Source of the DNA: CAVRUZ01 sp963724495
GTDB taxonomy: Bacteria > Actinomycetota > Actinomycetes > Propionibacteriales > DAIQRJ01
DNA length: 64,000 nt
Direction of reading: 5' to 3'
Assembly (NCBI GenBank): GCA_963724495.1
Contig: CAVRUZ010000006.1
Coordinates: 310,001-374,000 of the forward strand
In this document: positions 12,764-19,692 of the stretch, piece after piece
Layout of the letters: each line of letters starts with the position of its first letter
Position numbering within the stretch: the stretch's first letter is position 1
Position numbers and translations under genes: made by a program
Notes under the pieces: model-generated
Database searches by the model: none
The model's input: the letters and a program-made list of their open reading frames with translations, nothing else
Told to the model about the DNA's origin: nothing

Positions 12764-13477
12764 TTACTCGGGTGCTGCGGTTGAGTCGGGCACTGCTGGT
12801 TGAATCGGGCACTGCTGGTGGTGCGGCCGGCTACTCCGCCGGGGTCGCGCTCTCGGTGGTCTTCTTGGTGTGGCTGCTTCTGGTGTGGCTGCTTCTGGTG
12901 TGGCCGCTTCTGGTGTGGCTGCTTCTGCCTCCGGCTCGGCTGCGGCGGCGGCTGCACCCTCGGCCTCCACCTTCTGCTGGAAGGCGACCACGAGCCGGAC
13001 GGTCTGCGACAACGGCGCTGCGAACAGGCCGGCCGCCTGCGACAGCGAGACCTTCATCGCGCCGGCCAGCTTGCCGAGCAGCACCTCGCGGGACTCGAGG
13101 TCGGCCAGCTTGTCGATCTCGGCGGCGGTCATCGGCTTGCCGTCGAGGACACCGGCCTTGATCACCAGTGCCGGGTTCAGCCGGGCGAAGGCACGCAGAC
13201 CCTTCGCGGCCTCGACCGGGTCTCCGGTGATGAACGCCACCGCCGACGGACCGCTGAGCAGCTCGTCGGAGAAGGAGTGGATCCCGGCCCGCTCGGCGGC
13301 GATCTTGGTCAGGGTGTTCTTCACGACCGCATAGGTGGCGTGCTCGGCGAGCGAGCGCCGCAGCTGCTTGAGCTGCGCCACGGTCAGACCGCGGTACTCG
13401 GTGAGGACCGCGCCACCCGATCCGGAGAAGCGGTTGGACAGCTCCGCCACCGCGGCTTCCTTGGTGGGATGGACCAT
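12764..13477 (-). CDS. rplJ: 50S ribosomal protein L10, with repeat-bearing aberrant tail
   Basis: Base of the L7/L12 stalk. Start MVHPTKEAAVAEL with AAGGAG upstream. Residues 1 to about 175 are a normal L10. Then an Ala/Glu tail carries repeats of ATPEA, encoded by four 15-bp units (12866-12925), after which the frame turns into a basic Pro/Arg-rich sequence and ends at 12764, giving 237 residues against the usual 170-200. In the neighbouring frame the same DNA reads KKTTESATPAE and stops at 12831, which looks like a natural L10 end. A 1-nt deletion near 12866 (or an assembly error) would explain this. Confidence 0.93.
   Translation of the reverse strand: MVHPTKEAAVAELSNRFSGSGGAVLTEYRGLTVAQLKQLRRSLAEHATYAVVKNTLTKIAAERAGIHSFSDELLSGPSAVAFITGDPVEAAKGLRAFARLNPALVIKAGVLDGKPMTAAEIDKLADLESREVLLGKLAGAMKVSLSQAAGLFAAPLSQTVRLVVAFQQKVEAEGAAAAAAEPEAEAATPEAATPEAATPEAATPRRPPRARPRRSSRPHHQQCPIQPAVPDSTAAPE
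12781..12818. repeat. Two tandem 19-bp repeats after the rplJ tail
   Basis: TTGAGTCGGGCACTGCTGG (12781-12799) and a copy differing by one base (12800-12818); a more degenerate third copy may precede them near 12763-12780. They lie in the rplJ-rplL gap if L10 ends at 12831, or inside the extended L10 frame otherwise. Confidence 0.8.
12866..12925. repeat. Four tandem 15-bp repeats in the rplJ tail
   Basis: Units of TGGTGTGGCTGCTTC at 12866, 12881, 12896 and 12911 (the third differs by one base). On the coding strand they encode the repeated pentapeptide EAATP. Unit length is a multiple of three, so copy-number change alone would not shift the frame. Confidence 0.9.
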
Positions 13478-13509
13478 GCGTCTCCTTCAATTCGGCTGTC
13501 TTTGATGTG

Positions 13510-13660
13510 GCACTGTCCGCCCGGATTCGGCAGACGGACTGCGAACGGGCGGACTGCTCTGACCGAAGAAGGAGCGGGAATGTCGAACGCCCCGGCTCAG
13601 ATGAGCACGGGGCGTTGTCGGCCGCACAACGGCGGCCGGCGCTTCATGAACTCACCTGCG
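13510..13660 (-). ncRNA. Probable L10 leader of rplJL
   Basis: The 305-nt gap 13478-13782 before rplJ is rich in inverted repeats: a perfect 9-bp stem GTCCGCCCG (13515-13523) / CGGGCGGAC (13546-13554), and a long hairpin at 13586-13616 with 9-bp outer and 5-bp inner arms. A stem of CGGCCG arms follows near 13620-13640. This is where bacteria carry the autoregulatory L10-binding leader; I infer that role from position and structure and cannot align it to the family model. No gene is seen in the gap. Confidence 0.5.
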
Positions 13661-13782
13661 CGGGCCGCCCGGTTTCCCGGACCTTCGGCCGCCACACGGG
13701 GTGGCGATCGACCTGCGGTCTTCGGCGTCGGGAAGCCTACGTGCCGCCCTGTCCGGCGAACAAATCAGCACGGGCTGTCAAG

Positions 13783-14160
13783 TCAGCTGCCGTCGCCGGC
13801 GTGGCAGACCGCCTCGACGTTGTTGCCGTCGGGGTCGCGCACGAACGCGCCGTAGTAGCGCTCGTGGTACTCCGGCCACAGCCGCGGTGCGTGCAGGGTC
13901 TCGGCACCCAGCTCGGTCGCCGCGGCATGGAAGGCCCGCACGTGCTCGGCATCGGTCGCGGTGAACGCCACATGGATCTCGCGGTTGGGACCGATGTCGG
14001 GCATCGCTGCGATCCAGAAGTCCGGGTGGCCCTCGGTGCCGTACCCCACCGCCATGCCGTAGTCCATCTGGCGGGTGAAGCCGAGAGTGCCCAGAACCTT
14101 GTCGTAGAAGGCCTTCGCCACCTCGATGTCGGCGCAGTTGATGCCGAAGTGATCGATCAT
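13783..14160 (-). CDS. VOC (glyoxalase/bleomycin-resistance fold) protein
   Basis: 125 residues, a single vicinal-oxygen-chelate domain: starts MIDHFGINCADIEVAKAFYD (first beta-alpha unit with a metal-site His) and ends around AFVRDPDGNNVEAVCHAG, where VRDPDGNNVE is the family hallmark with the metal-binding Glu. Substrate unknown; members include lyases, dioxygenases and resistance proteins. It starts 30 nt after rplA and precedes the rplJ leader, so it is probably co-transcribed with rplKA; its presence inside the ribosomal cluster is a lineage-specific insertion with no obvious role in translation. Confidence 0.85.
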   Translation of the reverse strand: MIDHFGINCADIEVAKAFYDKVLGTLGFTRQMDYGMAVGYGTEGHPDFWIAAMPDIGPNREIHVAFTATDAEHVRAFHAAATELGAETLHAPRLWPEYHERYYGAFVRDPDGNNVEAVCHAGDGS

Positions 14161-14190
14161 GGCGAGATCCTGCCTGGTGTCATGCCCGCG

Positions 14191-14901
14191 TCACTCGGTG
14201 GGTTCGGCGTCGTCACCGACGAGCGTGGTGTCGACCGGAACGCCGGGTCCCATGGTCGCTGACACCGTGACCTTCTTGACGTATCGGCCTTTGGCGCTGG
14301 GTGGCTTGAGCCGGACGATCTCGTCGAGGGCCGCGTTGTAGTTCTGCAGCAGCTGCGCCTGCGTGAACGACGCCTTCCCGAGCACGAAGTGCACGTTGGC
14401 GTGCCGGTCGACCCTGAACTCGATCCGCCCGCCCTTGATGTCGTTCACGGCCTTGGCGACATCCGCGGTGACCGTGCCGGTACGCGGGTTGGGCATCAGG
14501 CCGCGGGGCCCGAGAACTCGGCCGAGCCGGCCGACCTTGCCCATGAGCTCGGGGGTGGCCACGACCGCGTCGAAGTCGGTCCAGCCGCCGTTGATCCGCT
14601 CGATCAGGTCGTCCTCGCCGACGTGGTCGGCTCCAGCCGCCCTGGCCGCCTCGGCCCGGTCGCCGGTGGCGAACACGAGGACGCGGGCGACCTTGCCGGT
14701 GCCGTGCGGGAGGCTGACGGTTCCGCGCACCATCTGGTCGGCCTTGCGGGGATCGACTCCCAGGCGGACGGCGATGTCGACGGTCGGGTCGAACTTGGTG
14801 GTGGCGGTCTCCTTGACGAGCTGCATCGCAACCGACGGCGGGTAGACCTTGTCGCGGTCGATCTTGGCGAGCGCAGCCTTGCGGTTCTTCGTGAGTGCCA
14901 T
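14191..14901 (-). CDS. rplA: 50S ribosomal protein L1
   Basis: 236 residues from ATG at 14901 (MALTKNRKAALAKIDRDKVY); the open frame upstream is leader. Contains GRLGRVLGPRGLMPNPRTGT, the family signature, and a typical C-terminus. Binds 23S rRNA at the E site and represses its own rplKA messenger in many bacteria. Second gene after rplK with a 110-nt gap. Confidence 0.98.
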   Translation of the reverse strand: MALTKNRKAALAKIDRDKVYPPSVAMQLVKETATTKFDPTVDIAVRLGVDPRKADQMVRGTVSLPHGTGKVARVLVFATGDRAEAARAAGADHVGEDDLIERINGGWTDFDAVVATPELMGKVGRLGRVLGPRGLMPNPRTGTVTADVAKAVNDIKGGRIEFRVDRHANVHFVLGKASFTQAQLLQNYNAALDEIVRLKPPSAKGRYVKKVTVSATMGPGVPVDTTLVGDDAEPTE

Positions 14902-15011
14902 GGGACTTGCCTTTCTGCTCCGTCGGAATCGACGTCGAGGGTGTGGTGTGACGGGCCAGGCGGGCCCTTCCACGTGGATCAGTTAGTGCTGGGAATGTCA
15001 GTTAGTACGGG

Positions 15012-15443
15012 TCAGGTCTTGACGGTGACGCCCATCGAGCGGGCGGTGCCCTCCACGATCTTCATCGCGGCGTCGATGTCGTTGGCGTTGAGGTCCGGCA
15101 ACTTGGTGGTCGCGATCTCGCGGACCTGGTCGCGGTTGATCGTGCCGACCTTGTCCTTGTGCGGTACCGACGAGCCCTTCTCCAGCCCGGCAGCCTTCTT
15201 GATCATCTCGGCCGCGGGCGGCGTCTTGGTGATGAAGGTGAAGCTGCGGTCCTCGAAGATCGTGATCTCGACGGGGACGATCGTGCCGCGGAGCTGCTCG
15301 GTGGCCGCGTTGTAGGCCTTGCAGAACTCCATGATGTTGACCCCGTGCGGGCCGAGGGCGGTACCCACCGGCGGAGCCGGGGTGGCCGCCCCTGCGTTGA
15401 GCTGCACCTTGACGAGTGCGGCGACCTTCTTCTTCGCGGGCAT
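15012..15443 (-). CDS. rplK: 50S ribosomal protein L11
   Basis: 143 residues, standard length. MPAKKKVAALVKVQLNAGAA followed by PPVGTALGPHGVNIMEFCK, the conserved N-terminal domain; the C-terminal rRNA-binding domain ends SMGVTVKT. Part of the GTPase-associated centre. Lies 93 nt after nusG. Confidence 0.98.
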   Translation of the reverse strand: MPAKKKVAALVKVQLNAGAATPAPPVGTALGPHGVNIMEFCKAYNAATEQLRGTIVPVEITIFEDRSFTFITKTPPAAEMIKKAAGLEKGSSVPHKDKVGTINRDQVREIATTKLPDLNANDIDAAMKIVEGTARSMGVTVKT

Positions 15444-15536
15444 GTTCTTCCTTGATCTTGGGTGTGGGTCTTCGTGCTGCGCTGTTCAGTTCGTTGCTCG
15501 ACAGCCGCGACAGCCTAGTCGCATCCGGACGAGTCC

Positions 15537-16292
15537 TCAGACCTTCGAGATCTGGCTGAAGGCGAGATCGACCGGTGTCTCCCGGCCGAAGATCTCCACC
15601 AGCGCCTTGATGCGGGCGGCGTCGGGGTTGATCTCGGTGATCGTGGCGTGCAGCGTCGCGAACGGGCCGTCGGTGACCATGACCGAGTCGCCGACCGCGA
15701 AGTCGAGGACCTGGGGGGTCTGCTGCCGGCCCGATGTCGTGGTCGTGCCGTCGGCCCCGGCCTGCTGGGGCTGCTCGATCGTCGGCGCGAGCATCTGCTC
15801 GACCTCGGCGAGCGTGAGCGGAACCGGCGCGGTGGCGTGCCCGACGAAGCCGGTGACTGCCGGCGTGTGCCGAACAGCTGCCCAGCTCTCGTCGCTGAGC
15901 TCCATCCGCACCAGGATGTAGCCGGGAAGCACCGTGCGGCGCACCTTGCGGCGCTGCCCGTTCTTGATCTCCGAGACCTCTTCTTGCGGCACCTGGACCT
16001 CGAAGATGAAGTCCTCCATGTTCAGCGAGGAGATCCGGTTCTCCAGGTTCACCTTCACCCGGTTCTCCATCCCCGAGTAGGTGTGCACCACGTACCACTC
16101 CCCGGGGAGCGTCAGCAGCTTGCGCCGGAACTCCTCGAGCGGGTCGACCTCTTCCTCGTCCGCTGCGTCCGCTTCGGTGACTGCGGCTTCTTCGGCGACC
16201 GCGGGCTCTTCGGTCCCGTTGTCCACGCTCTGGAGGTCCACGGTCGAGTCGGCCTCGTCGCGGGCCGCATCGTCAACGTCGGGCACAGGCAT
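15537..16292 (-). CDS. nusG: Transcription termination/antitermination factor NusG
   Basis: 251 residues. I start at ATG 16292 (MPVPDVDDAARDEAD) because AGGAGA lies 10 nt upstream; an ATG ten codons earlier lacks one. About 75 N-terminal residues are acidic and poorly conserved, as in other actinobacteria; then the NGN domain (WYVVHTYSGMENRVKVNLEN) and a C-terminal KOW domain with DGPFATLHATITEI. Couples RNA polymerase to Rho and ribosomes. Follows secE by 71 nt. Confidence 0.97.
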   Translation of the reverse strand: MPVPDVDDAARDEADSTVDLQSVDNGTEEPAVAEEAAVTEADAADEEEVDPLEEFRRKLLTLPGEWYVVHTYSGMENRVKVNLENRISSLNMEDFIFEVQVPQEEVSEIKNGQRRKVRRTVLPGYILVRMELSDESWAAVRHTPAVTGFVGHATAPVPLTLAEVEQMLAPTIEQPQQAGADGTTTTSGRQQTPQVLDFAVGDSVMVTDGPFATLHATITEINPDAARIKALVEIFGRETPVDLAFSQISKV

Positions 16293-16363
16293 TGGCGTTC
16301 TCTCTCCTTGCTTTGGAGGCACCGGTCGGTGCCGTGCGGTCGATCACCGGCGAACGACCAGGG

Positions 16364-16585
16364 TCAGGCGAAGACCTTGAAGAAGGCCCAGCCGACACCG
16401 AGGTCGATCAGCGATACCACCGCGATCATGAACAGGACGAACACGAGCACCACGGTCCAGTACGTCGCGAGCTGCTGGCGCGTCGGCCAGACCACCTTGC
16501 GCAACTCCGCCACCGATTGGCGGACGAACAGCGCCGGGGTGGTGCGCTTCTCGGTCGTCCGGGAGTCGCTGGACGAAACGGCCAT
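16364..16585 (-). CDS. secE: Preprotein translocase subunit SecE
   Basis: 73 residues with one transmembrane segment (WTVVLVFVLFMIAVVSLIDL, about residues 43-62) preceded by the conserved amphipathic motif VAELRKVVWPTRQQL. Clamp subunit of the SecYEG channel. Located between tRNA-Trp and nusG, the usual actinobacterial order. Confidence 0.97.
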   Translation of the reverse strand: MAVSSSDSRTTEKRTTPALFVRQSVAELRKVVWPTRQQLATYWTVVLVFVLFMIAVVSLIDLGVGWAFFKVFA

Positions 16586-16638
16586 CCGTGCGCTCCTCCC
16601 TGTGAAAGCTGTCGATCATCGGTCTTGCGCTGGACGTG

Positions 16639-16711
16639 CAGGGCACGAGGGACTTGAACCCCCAACCTTCGGTTTTGGAGACCGATGCTCTGCCAATTGA
16701 GCTAGTGCCCT
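16639..16711 (-). tRNA. tRNA-Trp (CCA)
   Basis: Cloverleaf read on the minus strand: acceptor AGGGCAC/GTGCCCT with G discriminator, D-arm AGCTCAATTGGCAGAGC, anticodon loop CTCCAAA with CCA, T-loop TTCAAGT. 73 nt, 3' CCA not encoded. Just upstream of secE. Confidence 0.97.
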
Positions 16712-16910
16712 CTAGCCGATGGTGCGCTTCGGGCGGGCCGCGCTGACGGCATGGCGCAGCCTGGCTCTTCGCCCAGAACCGCGAGTGTACGCGTCGCTCC
16801 GGAGCCGCGCGAACTTCCGCCGACCGGGCAACCCGCTGTCTGCGGCCAGAATGTCTGCCATCCGACGCGACACTTTGTCCGCCATGCGGACGGCAGAACG
16901 GCGCGTCTCG

Positions 16911-16940
16911 TTGACACCGATGCCTGCCATTTCCTACCGT
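16911..16940 (+). promoter_or_regulatory. Promoter of the SAM-riboswitch transcript
   Basis: TTGACA (16911-16916), 18-nt spacer, TACCGT (16935-16940), predicted start about 16947, just before the riboswitch. The remaining sequence back to tRNA-Trp (16712-16910) shows no gene and no other clear element. Confidence 0.7.
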
Positions 16941-16953
16941 CTCCCCCAATCCA

Positions 16954-17060
16954 TCAAGACCGGCTGAGGGACAGGCCCGACGAAGCCGGGGCAACCGCCC
17001 ATGGGGTAACCCGTGGGAAAGGTGCCAACTCCTGCGGGGACCTCACGGTCCACGGCAGAT
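16954..17060 (+). promoter_or_regulatory. SAM riboswitch (SAM-I / SAM-IV type)
   Basis: The conserved core of S-adenosylmethionine riboswitches is visible: GAGGGACAGGCCCGACGAAG (16965-16984), then GGGGCAACC, a variable hairpin CCCATGGGGTAACCCGTGGG, AAAGGTGCCAACTCCTGC, and a closing region to about 17060. Metabolite-bound RNA normally switches off the downstream methionine gene. The actinobacterial setting makes SAM-IV plausible but I cannot separate it from SAM-I by eye. Confidence 0.88.
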
Positions 17061-17156
17061 GGATCGCTGGGGACGGAGCACCAGACCACCGCCACCAAGC
17101 GTTTCAGCTGGCAAACCCGCAGGAGACGGCAACGCCTCAGACCTGCGGAGGACGAA

Positions 17157-18431
17157 ATGACCAGCCCTTCTCTCTCCAGCCCTTCCGACGAACCTGGCTG
17201 TCGACCGACGTCAGCACCGGTGTCGGCGCGAACCCGCGGAGTGCGGGCCGGAATCAACACCGACACCGCCTTCGGAGCAGTGGTCCCGCCACTGGTGCTG
17301 TCGTCGAACTTCTCCTTCGCCGGCTTTGCCGAGCCGCGCGCCTACGACTACACCAGAAGCGGCAACCCCACCCGCGATCTTCTGGGTGACGCCCTCAGCG
17401 ATCTCGAGGGTGGCGCCGGCGGCGTCGTCACCGCGACCGGCATGGGTGCCATCACCTTGTGCCTGAACGCGCTGCTCTCGCCCGGCGACACGCTCGTGGT
17501 CCCGCACGACTGCTACGGCGGCAGCTGGCGCCTGTTCGACTCGCTGTCGGCCAAGGGCGCCTTCGACCTGGTCACGGTGGACTTCGGCGACGCTACGGCG
17601 GTAGCCGACGCCCTGGCCACCGGCCCGGCCGTGGTCTGGCTGGAGACACCCTCGAACCCGCTCCTGCGCATCACCGACATCCGCGCCGTCGCGACCGCGG
17701 CGCACGCCGCCGGGGCGATCGTCGTGGCCGACAACACCTTCCTGTCGCCGGCCCTGCAGCGTCCGCTCGAGCTCGGCGCCGACGCCGTCGTGCACTCGAC
17801 GACCAAGTACATCAACGGACACAGCGATGTCGTCGGTGGTGCGGTCGTGGCCGGCACTGCCGACCTGCACGAGACCTTCACCTGGTGGGCCAACGTCCTC
17901 GGCCTCACCGGCAGCCCGTTCGACAGCTACCTCACCGTCCGCGGCCTGCGCACGCTGCACGCGCGACTGCGGGTACACGAGGAGAACACCGAGGCACTCG
18001 TTCGCAGCCTCGTCCGGCACCCGGCGGTTTCGGCCGTCCACCACCCCGGCCTGCCCGACCACCCCGGACACCAGATCGCCCTTTCCCAGCAGGACGGCTT
18101 CGGCGCGATCATCGGCGTGGAACTCGCCGGCGGCATCTCCGCGGTCAAGGCCTTCGTCGAAGGGCTCACCTGCTTCACGCTGGCCGAGTCCCTCGGTGGC
18201 GTCGAGAGCCTGATCGCCCACCCGACCACGATGACGCATGCCTCGATGACCCCTGAGGCGCGGGAAGTCGCCGGGATCTCCGACGGCCTCCTGCGGATCT
18301 CGGTGGGTATCGAGGACGCGACCGACCTCGTGGCCGACCTGTGTGCGGCCCTCGACCGGGCCGCCGCGGCGTCACCGGCGGCACCGGTGACCTCAGCCGA
18401 GCCTGCGCGGCTGGAGTCGGTGCCCGCCTAG
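17157..18431 (+). CDS. metB: PLP-dependent cystathionine gamma-synthase/lyase family enzyme
   Basis: 424 residues of the Cys/Met-metabolism PLP family. ATG at 17157 has GGAGG 7 nt upstream; the frame upstream lies inside the riboswitch leader. Visible hallmarks: YDYTRSGNPTRDLL, GMGAITLCLNALL, the cofactor Asp in VVADNTFLSP, and the Schiff-base Lys in HSTTKYINGHSDVVGG. Synthase, lyase or O-acylhomoserine sulfhydrylase activity cannot be told apart by eye; control by a SAM riboswitch favours methionine biosynthesis. Convergent with the next gene (1-nt gap). Confidence 0.85.
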   Translation: MTSPSLSSPSDEPGCRPTSAPVSARTRGVRAGINTDTAFGAVVPPLVLSSNFSFAGFAEPRAYDYTRSGNPTRDLLGDALSDLEGGAGGVVTATGMGAITLCLNALLSPGDTLVVPHDCYGGSWRLFDSLSAKGAFDLVTVDFGDATAVADALATGPAVVWLETPSNPLLRITDIRAVATAAHAAGAIVVADNTFLSPALQRPLELGADAVVHSTTKYINGHSDVVGGAVVAGTADLHETFTWWANVLGLTGSPFDSYLTVRGLRTLHARLRVHEENTEALVRSLVRHPAVSAVHHPGLPDHPGHQIALSQQDGFGAIIGVELAGGISAVKAFVEGLTCFTLAESLGGVESLIAHPTTMTHASMTPEAREVAGISDGLLRISVGIEDATDLVADLCAALDRAAAASPAAPVTSAEPARLESVPA

Positions 18432-18432
18432 G

Positions 18433-18843
18433 TCACCGGCCGGCGAGGAGCTGCAGCGCCTCCCCGACGTCGAGCGTGCCCACGGCGACCTGGTCGAGGA
18501 TCGCGTGGCGGTCGCGCGGTGCGCTGGCCCGACCCTTGGGTGGGGCCTCGTTCGCCCCGACGGCACCGATCAGGTCGTCGAGCCGCGCCCGCGCGGTCGG
18601 GTAGCTCACGCCGAGGAACCTCTCGATCTCCTTGACGTTGCCCCGAGTCGCGAGGAAGACCCGCAGGAGTGCCCGCTGCTCGTCGTCCAGCCCGCAGAAC
18701 TCGCAGCGCCGGAACTGCCCGCTGACCCGCGTGCCGCAGGTCTGGCAGCTCAGCTCGGTGACGGTGAGCGCGTGGTGGCAGGTCGGGCAGTCGACGGGCT
18801 GCGGATAGGTCTGTGCACCTGTCCGGGAAACGGCCTGGGCCAT
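18433..18843 (-). CDS. DUF2089-type zinc-ribbon/HTH protein
   Basis: 136 residues. N-terminal zinc ribbon with paired CPTCHHAL and CQTCG plus RRCEFCGL; a middle helix-turn-helix-like stretch (RGNVKEIERFLGVSYPTARA); and a C-terminal helical hairpin (ILDQVAVGTLDVGEALQLLA). The middle part resembles a DNA-binding domain, so a transcriptional regulator is likely. It starts 1 nt after the neighbouring adhesin-like gene, whose N-terminus carries the same hairpin motif, pointing to a functional pair. Confidence 0.8.
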   Translation of the reverse strand: MAQAVSRTGAQTYPQPVDCPTCHHALTVTELSCQTCGTRVSGQFRRCEFCGLDDEQRALLRVFLATRGNVKEIERFLGVSYPTARARLDDLIGAVGANEAPPKGRASAPRDRHAILDQVAVGTLDVGEALQLLAGR

Positions 18844-18844
18844 G

Positions 18845-19630
18845 TCAGCCGGTCCTGAGGTTGATCCCGCCGACGTTGCCGTCGATGTTGAGCTTGGCCG
18901 TGCCGGCACCCAGCGCCCACCGGCCGCGGCCCACATGCTCCAGCCCGTCGGCGTTCAGCGTCGACGGCGCGTTCGCGATCACCTCGACGTCGGAGCCAGT
19001 CAGGAAGGTCAGATCGATGTCGCCGGTGTTGGCGTGGATGCGGGAGTCACCGCGGGCGAAGACGCCCGAGATGGTGACGTCGCCGCAGTTCAGGTCGGCC
19101 GACACCGTTCCGACCAGACCAGCGAGCGAGAAGCCGTCGCCGTTGACGCTGATCGTGAGGTCGACGTCGCTCGGCAGCATCACCACCGAGTCGTCACCGA
19201 CGTCGCCGGAGACGGTGAACCCGTTGTCCGACCGTTCGACGGTCACGGTGTTCGGTCCCTCGGCGTAGGGCTCGGTGACGTCCGCGGCGCAGACCACGTC
19301 GATCGAGCCGGGTCCGTTCAGGTTCACCACGACCTCTCCGCGTCCGTTGGTCGACGTGCTGGCGGTCGCGGTCCGGCGGACTTCCTGGGTCTCGTCCGCT
19401 CCTGGCGGAGCGACCGGCGGGACCGGGGGAACCGGTGGCACGGGCGGCGTGGGCGGGACGGGTGGCTCGGCGGCCGCGGCCGGCGTGGCCGCGGCTGCGG
19501 GAACAGCTGCCGCGGCCGGCTCGGCCTGATCGTCAGCCGACAGCGCGTCGAGCAGGGTCGCGGCTTCGGCCGGTGTGAGGTCGCCAGTGGCGACCGATTG
19601 CAAGATTGAACGCACTTGGGATTCAGACAT
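18845..19630 (-). CDS. SHOCT-like + DUF4097-type beta-helix (adhesin-like) protein
   Basis: 261 residues. Residues about 5-32 form a helical hairpin (ILQSVATGDLTPAEAATLLD) like the C-terminus of its DUF2089 partner. Residues about 36-83 are an Ala/Pro linker with repeated PPVPP. The rest is a repetitive beta-rich domain with alternating short strands (ISVNGDGFSLAGL, GDVTISGVFARGDSRIHANT) typical of DUF4097 putative adhesins. No signal peptide or membrane helix, so cytoplasmic or anchored by partners. The ATG at 19630 has no ribosome site; the transcript appears leaderless. Confidence 0.75.
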   Translation of the reverse strand: MSESQVRSILQSVATGDLTPAEAATLLDALSADDQAEPAAAAVPAAAATPAAAAEPPVPPTPPVPPVPPVPPVAPPGADETQEVRRTATASTSTNGRGEVVVNLNGPGSIDVVCAADVTEPYAEGPNTVTVERSDNGFTVSGDVGDDSVVMLPSDVDLTISVNGDGFSLAGLVGTVSADLNCGDVTISGVFARGDSRIHANTGDIDLTFLTGSDVEVIANAPSTLNADGLEHVGRGRWALGAGTAKLNIDGNVGGINLRTG

Positions 19631-19636
19631 GGGAAT

Positions 19637-19686
19637 ATAGAAACTGGCAGTTGCCAGATTGTCAACCCCTGACTTCTCCATAGAGT
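19637..19686. promoter_or_regulatory. Overlapping divergent leaderless promoters with palindromic operator
   Basis: Minus strand: TTGACA (19660-19665), 17-nt spacer, TTCTAT (19637-19642), then 6 nt to the ATG at 19630. Plus strand: TTGTCA (19659-19664), 16-nt spacer, TAGAGT (19681-19686), then 6 nt to the ATG at 19693. The two -35 boxes occupy the same bases. A perfect palindrome CTGGCA-GT-TGCCAG (19644-19657) fills the minus-promoter spacer, a position suited to repression. Confidence 0.7.
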
Positions 19687-19692
19687 GTGCGC

